A DNA stretch of 64,000 nt from Cellulomonas sp. WB94. Its GTDB lineage: Bacteria; Actinomycetota; Actinomycetes; Actinomycetales; Cellulomonadaceae. Under the pieces are notes generated by a model. It saw only the letters and a program-made list of their open reading frames with translations, searched no databases and had not been told where the DNA came from. A program made the translations under genes and the position numbers. How positions within the stretch are numbered: position 1 is the first letter of the stretch; the number at the start of each line of letters is the position of its first letter. Location of the stretch: positions 62,001-126,000 of the forward strand of contig NZ_QEES01000005.1 of the NCBI RefSeq assembly GCF_003115775.1, given 5' to 3'. Below, piece after piece: positions 51,735 through 59,002 of this stretch.

Positions 51735-52024
51735 CGGACGACCTTCCATGGTGCGTCGGTGCGGGTGGGAAGTGGGGTTGCGGTGATCTGGACTGCATAC
51801 GTCGGCCTGCCTGGACCCGGCACGGCTCCGAGGTAGGTATGTCCGGTCAGCCGGCACCAGGCGGGCAGGTCGATCGGTGCCACAGGGTCCGTCGTCGTCA
51901 GGTGGATGACGGCCTCGTCCGGGAGTCCAGCAGCAAAGTCACGCAACAGCAAGAGCAGCCGTGCGCACCCGAGGGCTCCGCCGTCGAGCTGGTGCACGCC
52001 CTGCTCGCCGGGCGTGCTGCTCAT
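51731..52024 (-). CDS. TusA-family sulfur carrier
   Basis: 97 residues from ATG 52024 (GGGG five bases upstream). TusA fold: HQLDGGALGCARLLLLLRDF (active Cys; the usual CPxP is GCARLL) and LTTTDPVAPIDLPAWCRLTG. It would pass persulfide sulfur between the desulfurase, DsrE and rhodanese proteins of the same operon. The loss of the CP motif proline is a deviation from canonical TusA. Confidence 0.75.
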   Translation of the reverse strand: MSSTPGEQGVHQLDGGALGCARLLLLLRDFAAGLPDEAVIHLTTTDPVAPIDLPAWCRLTGHTYLGAVPGPGRPTYAVQITATPLPTRTDAPWKVVR

Positions 52025-52043
52025 GTCGTCCCCGGGCACGCGG

Positions 52044-53204
52044 TCACAGCCATCGGCGCATCACCTCCTGCTCGAAGGCGACCTTGCCCAGGTGCCACCG
52101 GCGGGCCGGCGGGCGGACCCGGATCGAGGGAGACGGTTCGGCGTAGAAGTCGCCCGACCCGTACCCGGCGCGTCCGTCGCCGACCTCGATGAAGCACCCG
52201 CCGCGCGCGTCGAACCGTGCTGTGGACGGCCTGCCCGTGATGCTCGAGACGATCGCGTCGGCAACCACTTTGCCCTGGCTGTGCGCGAAGATGCCCGCCC
52301 GCGGCAGCGGCTTGCCGATGCCCAAGAGCATCTGCACGTTGTCTCCGATGGCGTAGACGTTCTCATACCCGGTCCACAGCGTCTCGCGATCGACCTCGAT
52401 CCACCCGCCCGGGCCGGCGAGAGCCGAGCGCGCGATCACGGCCGGTGCAGCGATCGGAGGCATGTACGCCAGCAGGTCGAACGCCTCTGTCTGGCCGTCA
52501 TAGAACACCGCCTGACCAGTGTCGGCCGACGCGATCTGGTGGTTGGGCCGGTACGAGATCCCCCTGGCTGCCAAGAGACCCTTGACCGCTTCGGCGACGT
52601 TCGCTCCAGCGACACCCATCGGCATCGGTTCCGCCGCGTGCACCGCGACCTCGACGCGGTCCCGGACGCCGCGGCTGCGCAGATGCGCGTCGATGAGGAA
52701 GGCAGCCTCGTACGGAGCCGCCGGGCAGCGATAGACGGGACCCGCGGTCACCACCAGGATCCGACCGTGGTCGATCGCGTCGAGCTCGATCCCGAGCCTG
52801 CGCGCGCCTGGCAGCGTGGCAAACGTCTCCCCCGCCTCGACCATGCCAGGAATGATCTGCGGCACCTGCTCGGCTCCAAGTGCAATCACCAGATGGTCCG
52901 CCGTCAGCTCGCGCCCGTCGACAGTGGCGGTGCGAGAACGGGGCTCAATCGACTCGATGTCGCCGATGACGACCTCGATGCCGCGCCGCGTCAGCCCCTG
53001 CAGCGGGCGGGTGACCTGCCGTGGGGTGCGCTTACCAGTCATGACCCACAGGTAGGACGCAGCGAAGCTGAAGGTCGGGTCACGATCGACCAGCACGACA
53101 CGGTGGCGACGATCCAGCTTGCGTCGCAGCCGGTTCGCCGTGACAACCCCGCCGATGCCACCGCCCAGCACCAGGATCGTCTGCCCAGTCGGTGCGCCGG
53201 CCAT
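52044..53204 (-). CDS. Sulfide:quinone oxidoreductase-like flavoprotein
   Basis: 386 residues from the ATG overlapping the DsrE stop. FAD-binding ILVLGGGIGGVVTANRLRRK, the SQR landmark TFSFAASYLWVMTGKR, a Cys in VYRCPAAPYEAAFLID and a second FAD motif YAIGDNVQML. A further Cys lies in RGGCFIEVG. Type unclear (membrane SQR or FCSD-like), but the cysteine pattern fits sulfide or persulfide oxidation at the membrane. Confidence 0.82.
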   Translation of the reverse strand: MAGAPTGQTILVLGGGIGGVVTANRLRRKLDRRHRVVLVDRDPTFSFAASYLWVMTGKRTPRQVTRPLQGLTRRGIEVVIGDIESIEPRSRTATVDGRELTADHLVIALGAEQVPQIIPGMVEAGETFATLPGARRLGIELDAIDHGRILVVTAGPVYRCPAAPYEAAFLIDAHLRSRGVRDRVEVAVHAAEPMPMGVAGANVAEAVKGLLAARGISYRPNHQIASADTGQAVFYDGQTEAFDLLAYMPPIAAPAVIARSALAGPGGWIEVDRETLWTGYENVYAIGDNVQMLLGIGKPLPRAGIFAHSQGKVVADAIVSSITGRPSTARFDARGGCFIEVGDGRAGYGSGDFYAEPSPSIRVRPPARRWHLGKVAFEQEVMRRWL

Positions 53205-53554
53205 CAGAACACCAGCACCTTGTCTGCCGCCAGGGTCAGGGTCGCGAGATCCTCCATCGTGGACCGGCTGGCGTGCTCCATCAGCAGGTCCTCGCTGATG
53301 CCGCGGGCATCCATGCAGGTACCGCAGCACAGGATCTGCCCGCCGTTGCGCGGCACGATCGAGATCATGCGGTCGAGCCTGTAGTAGCCGTCCGGAGTCT
53401 TCTGGTTCTTCATCGCGACGGTGACGCCGTCGCCCATCAGGAAGACCCGCACCGTCACCTCATCGCGCTTGGCCAACGCCGCAGCCAGGCGCACCGCGTT
53501 GTAGGTGACGTCGGCACCGTAGGCCGCACCATTGATGATCATCAGAACGTTCAC
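53204..53554 (-). CDS. DsrE-family sulfur-relay protein
   Basis: 116 residues from GTG 53554 (AGGAGAG five bases upstream). DsrE/F fold: VLMIINGAAYGADVTYNAVRLAAAL, VRVFLMGDGVTVAMKNQKT, and a Cys cluster ILCCGTCMDARG as the persulfide site. Coupled to the SQR gene by a four-base overlap. Confidence 0.82.
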   Translation of the reverse strand: MNVLMIINGAAYGADVTYNAVRLAAALAKRDEVTVRVFLMGDGVTVAMKNQKTPDGYYRLDRMISIVPRNGGQILCCGTCMDARGISEDLLMEHASRSTMEDLATLTLAADKVLVF

Positions 53555-53639
53555 AGGTCTCTCCTGGTGGTGGGGTGGGCAACTGTGGAATCTGTGGGGT
53601 GGGAACCTCGGCGTCGGCGACCGGCACACGGCAGCGCGG

Positions 53640-54312
53640 TCACGAAGCCGCGCCGATCTCGATGGGCTGGCCCGCCCGTCGCCACTCGTCGACACCGGCG
53701 TCCAGGCGTTGCGCCGGGACGCCGACGGCACGCAGCCGGCGAACCGCAGCTGCGGACAGCACGCAGTACGGACCACGGCAGCACGCGACGACCGTCGACC
53801 CTTCCGGAAGCTCGGAGATCCGTCCGGCGAGGTCTGCCAGCGGCATGCTCAACGCACCGGCGATGTGCCCCGCCGCATACTCCTCCGGCGGACGCACGTC
53901 GACCACGACGACGTCACCGTGCGTGCGGCGCTCGAGCAGCTGGGCGATGTCGAGGGGCTCCACGCCGTCGACCTCGCCGAAGAAGGCCTCCGCGAGGTAT
54001 CGCACCTCGGCGATACGCGACTCGGCGACCTGCCGCAACGACCGGTAGGCATCAAGGACGGTGGGGTCGGCCACCCGATACACCACGCGCTGCGCGTCAC
54101 GCGAGGAGGTCACCAACCCCGCGTTCCGCAGAACCTGCAGGTGGCGAGACGTGTTCGCGACCGTCATCGACGTCTGCGCGGCGATCGACTCCACCGAGCG
54201 CGGTCCCTGCGCGAGCAGATCGACGACCTCGAGCCGCTTCGGGCTGGCGAACGCTGACGCCACGCGCGCGAACTGCTCGAACACCGCGTCCTTGAACTCC
54301 CTGCCCTCCACG
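53640..54312 (-). CDS. ArsR-type regulator fused to a rhodanese domain
   Basis: About 223 residues from GTG 54312 (GGTGG upstream); a TTG start at 54335 is possible. Winged-helix ArsR part (ASPKRLEVVDLLAQGPRSVE, then MTVANTSRHLQVLRNAGLV) and a C-terminal rhodanese (VVVDVRPPEEYAAGHIAGAL, active loop ACCRGPYCVLSAAA). Such fusions are thought to sense persulfides or sulfite through the rhodanese Cys and to repress the adjacent sulfur genes. First gene of the operon running left to 50532. An A/T-rich promoter segment with TATAGT lies around 54346-54351. Confidence 0.85.
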
Positions 54313-54396
54313 CCACCACCCGATCTCGTATTCAATGGATCAATAGACTATACGAATCGAGCGGATTCGGTAGGACGCCTCGACCGGTCGACACGG

Positions 54397-54591
54397 CTAG
54401 GGGTGCCGCCGAACAGGGGCGGCCAGGGTGGAGTGCACCGGCCCGAATTCGGTCACCAGGTGGAACAGGTTGTGCGCCAGGTGCGCCGCAACGTCCAGCG
54501 CGGAGCCGAACAGGACGGGGCGCAGGCGACCCTGCGCTGGTCGACACCGGCACCATCCAGGTGCCACGTAATGGCTCTGACGGACGAGCAC
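54397..54591 (-). pseudogene. Possible remnant of a membrane protein gene
   Basis: A 64-residue frame ends with ALDVAAHLAHNLFHLVTEFG, which looks like the last span of a multi-span membrane protein. No complete gene surrounds it. It could be debris between the DUF3105 and ArsR-rhodanese genes, or a fortuitous frame. Confidence 0.25.
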
Positions 54592-54612
54592 GCCGACTGC
54601 TGCCCTGCAGCG

Positions 54613-55251
54613 TCAGCTGGCGCCGACACCACCGGAGCACGCCGCGCCGGGCTCCGGCGTCTGGGGGCCATTCGCGTACTTCGCGACGAACGCCGGCAGC
54701 CGAGGATCGGATGCGCTGCTCATGGTCAGCTGCAAGCCCCACGCGCTCGCCACCACCGGTGAGCTCAGCCCCGGGAACGGACTGAGCAGGCCGTACGAGT
54801 TCTTGCCGACGACGCCGGCAAGGATCGCCACCTGGTCCGCGGGCAGGTCGGGGCTGTACGTCACCCAGACCGCGCCATGCTCGAGGGAGTGCACGGCCTG
54901 CTCGTTCTTCACCGGCGTCGTGTAGACGCCGCAGTTCGTCAGGGTCTCCGCGTGGTCGCCGCCCACGGGCGGCGTCTGGGGGTAGGTCACGGCCCCCACC
55001 ACGTGGTCGCGCGCCAGGTTCGGGTACTCGGTCACGCCCGCGATGGGCGCGCTCGCGGCTGCAGCGAGCTCTGAGTTGCGTGCCTGCTGCCGGACGAGCA
55101 CGGCCGCCGTGACACCGCCCAGCACCAGGACGAGGACGACCACTACGGCCGTGACTAGCGCCGTCCTGCGTCGTTCCTGACGCTTCTGCTCGGTGCGCAT
55201 GGCGTTCACCAGGACTGCACGATCAGTTGCCTGCTTCGCGCGCTTGCTCAC
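54613..55251 (-). CDS. DUF3105 membrane-anchored protein
   Basis: 212 residues from GTG 55251 (GAGGAG five bases upstream). A basic N-terminus, one span (ALVTAVVVVLVLVLGGVTAA), then a DUF3105 domain with conserved HVVGAVTYPQTPPVGGDHAE, NCGVYTTPVKNEQAVHSLEHGAVWVTY and a C-terminal Cys. The His-rich motifs look metal-binding. DUF3105 proteins often sit beside multicopper oxidases in actinobacteria, as here. A regulator box lies 150 bases upstream. Confidence 0.8.
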   Translation of the reverse strand: MSKRAKQATDRAVLVNAMRTEQKRQERRRTALVTAVVVVLVLVLGGVTAAVLVRQQARNSELAAAASAPIAGVTEYPNLARDHVVGAVTYPQTPPVGGDHAETLTNCGVYTTPVKNEQAVHSLEHGAVWVTYSPDLPADQVAILAGVVGKNSYGLLSPFPGLSSPVVASAWGLQLTMSSASDPRLPAFVAKYANGPQTPEPGAACSGGVGAS

Positions 55252-55566
55252 GTGACTCCTCAGATTTCGGACGGTGCGCCTCAGCGACCGCACACGAGAC
55301 GACCTATCAAGGCGAGACTCGCTTCGCCCCTGCCCGGCGCCGACACACGCGTAGGCACCGACCACACTCCACCCCCAGTGTGAAGTCTCGAGCCGGAGCC
55401 GATGAAGATCCGATCAAGACCCCGTGAGCTCGGTCGCGACGGAGTCGGCCGACGCGCCTGGATCGATGACTCACGCTTGGAGGCCTGACGACCATCGCGT
55501 CCATTGACTGTGTCGAGCACGAGTCGTTGTAGCGGAGCGTTGTCGTCCCGAGCGGCGCTGTAGGGC
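55252..55566. other. Region between DUF3105 and multicopper oxidase genes
   Basis: 315 bases without a gene. Holds the leftward regulator box at 55401-55418. No clear terminator for the oxidase gene was found. Confidence 0.5.
55401..55418 (-). promoter_or_regulatory. Response-regulator box 2 (DUF3105 gene)
   Basis: On the gene strand CTTGATCGGATCTTCATC: half-sites CTTGA and CTTCA, 11-bp period, about 150 bases before the start codon. Confidence 0.6.
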
Positions 55567-57186
55567 TCATGCGACGTACGACAGGACGGTCATCATGCCG
55601 AGCTCGGCGTGGTAGGTGTTGTGGCAGTGCAGGGCCCACTGACCCGGGTTGTCGGCCTGCAGGTCGACGGCGACCGTTCCCATCGGCAGCACGTTGATGG
55701 TGTCCTTGCGGATCCCCGGGCGACCGTTCGCGCCCACGAGTGCGAACGTGTGCCCGTGGAGGTGCATGGGGTGGAACATCATGGAGGCGTTGGTCATGAC
55801 CAGCCGGACGCGCTCGTCGGCACGGACCTGCAGAGCATCGTGGTCGCCGAATGGCGCGCCGTTGATGAACCACTGCCGCCCGCCGTCGACCATCTGCAGG
55901 TTGAGCTCGAGCTCGCTGTCGGGTGCCCGTGACTCGAGCGCCGCTGCCGCTGTCGGGGTGAGGTCGGCGTAGGCGAGGAGGCGACCCTCGAGCTCGGCCG
56001 GCCGGGCGTCTGCGGGCGGTGTGGGACCGGACGCGGTTCGCAGGACGGCCGCTGCTGGTGCAGCGGCTTTGCCCTCCGGCACCGCCACGATGGGGAAGGC
56101 TCCGTCGCCGGCCGTGATCACGACGTCGTAGCGCTCGCCCATGCCGAGGATCAGCGTGTCGACCTCGAGGGGGTCCACGGGGAAGCCATCGGTGTGGGTC
56201 ACGGTCAGGCGGTGACCTCCGACGGCGAACCGGTAGGCGGTGTCGCTGCCGGCGTTGATGATCCGCAGCCGGATCCGCCGACCCGGTGAGGCGCTGATGA
56301 CGAAGGGATCTTGCGGGGGTCTGCCGTTGATGAGATGGACCGGATAGGCGACGTCGCCGGTGTCCGCACCGAGTGGCCGATCTGCCGACGGCATGCTGTC
56401 CGACATGGACATCGAGCCCGTGTCCGACCCACCCATCGCCATGCCGTCCATCGCCATACCCGCCATCGACGAGCCCGACATCGTCATGCCGTCTCGCTTC
56501 ATCCGCGCGAGGATCTGGTCCGGGGAGTCGCCCCAGCCGTCGGTCCAGTCGTCCAGCACCAGGACGACCTCCTCGTCGTAGCGTCCCGGCTCGTTGGGAT
56601 CCTCGACGATGAGGGGGGCCTGGAGTCCGGTGTCGAGCTGGACCCCGACATGGGGGTGGAACCAGTAGGTCCCTGGGTGGGGAGCCACGAACGTGTAGTC
56701 GAAGGTGTCGCCGGCCGCGACCGCGTCCTGGGTGATCCCCGGGACGCCGTCCATGTCGTTGCGCAGAGAAATCCCGTGCCAGTGGACGCTGGTGGGCGCC
56801 GGCAGACCGTTGCTCAGACGGATCCGGAGTTCGTCCCCAGCCTGCACCCGCAATTCCGGGCCTGGCACTGTGCCGTCGAAGGCCCACGTCTGCACCGTCC
56901 TGCCCGCGAGGTCGATCGTGGTCGGAGCAGCCCGAAGCTCACGCCGAACGATGTTCCCCGTCGAGTGCCGAGCAGCCTCGGTCGCGGCAACGATCGCGTC
57001 GGCTGGGCCGACAGGTCTCGACGCACCGAGGAGTCGCACCCCGGCGAACGCACCAGCTCCCACGACGACGACGCCCGCGGCTCCGAGCTGCAGGAATCGG
57101 CGGCGATCGAGCCCCCTGGCCGAGCGGATCACAGACGGTCGGGACGTCGAGGCCAAGTCGGACTCCAAAGAACGGAAGGAACGCAT
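55567..57186 (-). CDS. Multicopper oxidase (CopA/CueO type)
   Basis: 539 residues. Twin-arginine signal (LDRRRFLQLGAAGVVVVGAG) for folded export. All four copper motifs are present: VHWHGISLRND, TYWFHPHVGVQ, FHPMHLHGHTF and LHCHNTYHAELGMM (type 1 Met). Residues about 232-260 form a Met-rich insert (GMAMDGMAMGG), as in Cu(I)-oxidising enzymes. It would oxidise Cu(I) to less toxic Cu(II) outside the membrane. A regulator box lies 82 bases before the start. Confidence 0.93.
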   Translation of the reverse strand: MRSFRSLESDLASTSRPSVIRSARGLDRRRFLQLGAAGVVVVGAGAFAGVRLLGASRPVGPADAIVAATEAARHSTGNIVRRELRAAPTTIDLAGRTVQTWAFDGTVPGPELRVQAGDELRIRLSNGLPAPTSVHWHGISLRNDMDGVPGITQDAVAAGDTFDYTFVAPHPGTYWFHPHVGVQLDTGLQAPLIVEDPNEPGRYDEEVVLVLDDWTDGWGDSPDQILARMKRDGMTMSGSSMAGMAMDGMAMGGSDTGSMSMSDSMPSADRPLGADTGDVAYPVHLINGRPPQDPFVISASPGRRIRLRIINAGSDTAYRFAVGGHRLTVTHTDGFPVDPLEVDTLILGMGERYDVVITAGDGAFPIVAVPEGKAAAPAAAVLRTASGPTPPADARPAELEGRLLAYADLTPTAAAALESRAPDSELELNLQMVDGGRQWFINGAPFGDHDALQVRADERVRLVMTNASMMFHPMHLHGHTFALVGANGRPGIRKDTINVLPMGTVAVDLQADNPGQWALHCHNTYHAELGMMTVLSYVA

Positions 57187-57268
57187 CGGAACGCAGCACG
57201 GGCCGTGGGCTGGCGCTGTGCGGCTCCGTGAAACCTACGCAGCCGGGACTAAGGTCCTACGAAGCATC

Positions 57269-57286
57269 CATGAAGATTCGCTGAAG
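57269..57286 (-). promoter_or_regulatory. Response-regulator box 3 (multicopper oxidase)
   Basis: On the gene strand CTTCAGCGAATCTTCATG: two CTTCA half-sites 11 bases apart, 82 bases before the start codon. Confidence 0.65.
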
Positions 57287-57417
57287 GCTCCGACCCTGAG
57301 TCGGAGCCGGCCCCGACTGGCGCGGCGCCGACGCGGGCGAGCGCACCCGTGCCCCAACCGGCGCTGTCGCGACACGCCCGAGACCGGCGCAAGAGCATGC
57401 CGGCAGGCACTGAGCTA

Positions 57418-57435
57418 CTTCGCCGAATCTTCATC
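57418..57435 (+). promoter_or_regulatory. Response-regulator box 4 (divergent membrane protein gene)
   Basis: CTTCGCCGAATCTTCATC on the plus strand, 61 bases before GTG 57497. It faces away from box 3. Confidence 0.6.
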
Positions 57436-57496
57436 CGTTCTCAAGCGGATGGGCACGATCCTGCAGCAACCATCGAATGTGAGAACAGACGACACG

Positions 57497-57904
57497 GTGA
57501 CACCCCCGGCCCAGGGCGCCTCGTTGGCTGACGAAGGACACCCCGAAGGCGACCAGCCCCCACGGCGCCGCACGGCATGGACCTTCTTCACAGGAGCCGT
57601 CGGCGGTGTCGTCGGGCTGGCCCCTCACGTCCTGCACCACATCGGACCGCTCATCGGCACCGCACTGGTCGCCGGTGCTGGAGGCACGGCGCTGTTCGGC
57701 GCCCTGGGTCTCCTCGCGTCCGTGCCGATGCTCATCAAGCTCAGACGAAGATTCTCCAACTGGTGGGCCCCGGCGATCGCCCTGGGCGTCTTCACGGCGA
57801 TGTTCCTGATCTCCGCCTTCCTCATCGGCCCCCTCATCAGCTCGCCTGCAGGATCCGGCCCGGACGTCTCTCCGGTCGACCACGTCTCGCATCACGCGCC
57901 GTGA
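57497..57904 (+). CDS. Small multi-span membrane protein of the copper island
   Basis: 135 residues from GTG 57497; ATG 57449 is in frame but would leave only 13 bases after the regulator box. Three to four spans with LAPHVLHHIGPLIGTALVAG, TALFGALGLLASVPMLIKL and LGVFTAMFLISAFLIGPLI, a His-rich first loop, and a His-containing tail (VDHVSHHAP). No named family is recognised. The paired His and the regulator box support a metal-related role. Confidence 0.6.
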   Translation: MTPPAQGASLADEGHPEGDQPPRRRTAWTFFTGAVGGVVGLAPHVLHHIGPLIGTALVAGAGGTALFGALGLLASVPMLIKLRRRFSNWWAPAIALGVFTAMFLISAFLIGPLISSPAGSGPDVSPVDHVSHHAP

Positions 57905-57949
57905 GGATTGCCTGCGGCAGAGCCGGACACCACCGTTCGACATTTGACG

Positions 57950-58428
57950 GAACCGGAATCTTCGCACCAGGCCGCGCCAGCAGGAGGTCCCCCACCTGCA
58001 CGTCAGCCGTCGGGACCTCGACGGGCTCGTCGCCGTGCAGGACGAGGGCCGTCGGCGGGGCGAGCTCGAGCAACGTCCGCACCGCGTCGTTGGCCCCACC
58101 GCGGGCGCGCATCTCGAACCAGTGCCCGAGCAGCACGAATGCGGTCAGCACTGTCGCCGCCTCGTAGAAGACCTCGCCACCGCCCGTGAGCGTCACGCCC
58201 AGGCTGTAGACCCACCCGGCGCCCACGCCGACGGCGACGGCGACAGCGACGGCGACGAGCACCATCATGTCGAGCGTCCGTGCGCGCAGCGCCCGGTAGG
58301 CACCCTCGAAGAAGATCCACGCCGAGTAGAAGGTCACCGGCAGCGACAACACCAGCGCGAACACGTCGTCGCGCAGACCGAACGGCGCGGCCACTTTGAA
58401 CCCGAGCACCTTCCGGCCGATCGGCGAC
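57950..58428 (-). pseudogene. Internal fragment of a copper P-type ATPase (CopB-like)
   Basis: The frame shows only the second to fourth spans and the start of the actuator domain: FGLRDDVFALVLSLPVTFYS, LDMMVLVAVAVAVAVGVGAG, GGEVFYEAATVLTAFVLLGH, then LLLARPGAKIPV, where homology stops. The N-terminus, phosphorylation domain (DKTG), ATP-binding domain and C-terminal spans are missing. A stop precedes the fragment. The full-length ATPase is the next pump gene. Confidence 0.75.
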
Positions 58429-58479
58429 TACAGGTCACCAACTCGACACTGCCGTGCGAGTCCAGGATCCCGTCCGAGC

Positions 58480-58761
58480 TCAGCTGCGGACAAGTCGTGT
58501 GATCGCGTCGGTGGCTTCCTTGAGCTTGGCGTCTCGCGCTGCTTGGTCGAGCTCGCCGTCAGCGGCAAAGCAGTGGTTCATGTGGTCAGCGAGCAGCTCC
58601 AGGGCCACGGACTGCAGGGCCCTGGAGGCCGCTGCGATCTGGGTGAGGACGTCAATGCAGTACTGGTCGTCCTCGACCATCCGTGCGATCCCTCTGACCT
58701 GACCCTCGATGCGGTGCAGTCGGTTGAGGTGTGCGCCCTTGGTCGCGCTGTACCCGGCCAT
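58480..58761 (-). CDS. csoR: CsoR-family copper-sensing repressor
   Basis: 93 residues. DUF156/CsoR helix bundle: HLNRLHRIEGQVRGIARMVE, the copper-ligand Cys in DDQYCIDVLTQI and the His/Cys pair in LADHMNHCF, i.e. the C-H-C set. CsoR leaves DNA on binding Cu(I). A matching palindrome is at 61928-61942 before the HMA gene. Its gene lies just downstream of the ATPase gene and may be cotranscribed. Confidence 0.9.
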   Translation of the reverse strand: MAGYSATKGAHLNRLHRIEGQVRGIARMVEDDQYCIDVLTQIAAASRALQSVALELLADHMNHCFAADGELDQAARDAKLKEATDAITRLVRS

Positions 58762-58819
58762 CTCCTTCTCCTGTCGCGTGATGGTGGGTGATGGCCGGGC
58801 CGGCGGTCAGCGCGGCGAC

Positions 58820-59002
58820 CTAGTGGGTGTGGGTGTGCTCACCACTCGCCAGGTACTTCCCAGGGTCGGCGGTGAAGTCCGCGTGGCAGCCGCGGGAGCA
58901 GAAGTAGTAGGTGGTGCCCTGGTGCTCGACGCTGGCGGCGGCGTGGGCAGGTTCGACGCTCATCCCGCAGACGGGATCGGTGAGGGTGGTGTGAGCGGAC
59001 AT
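58820..59002 (-). CDS. Possible internally initiated YHS-domain peptide
   Basis: Within the ATPase frame, GGAGG (59008-59012) stands six bases before ATG 59002. It would give a 60-residue metal-binding peptide ([19 protein letters not shown]) ending in HTHTH. It may be a fused former gene with its start signals kept. Confidence 0.35.
   Translation of the reverse strand: MSAHTTLTDPVCGMSVEPAHAAASVEHQGTTYYFCSRGCHADFTADPGKYLASGEHTHTH

Noticed and set aside
55525-55534. CGTTGTAGCG near the multicopper oxidase stop as a stoperator copy outside the phage
   Set aside because: One mismatch, and a single such hit in over 50 kb is within chance.
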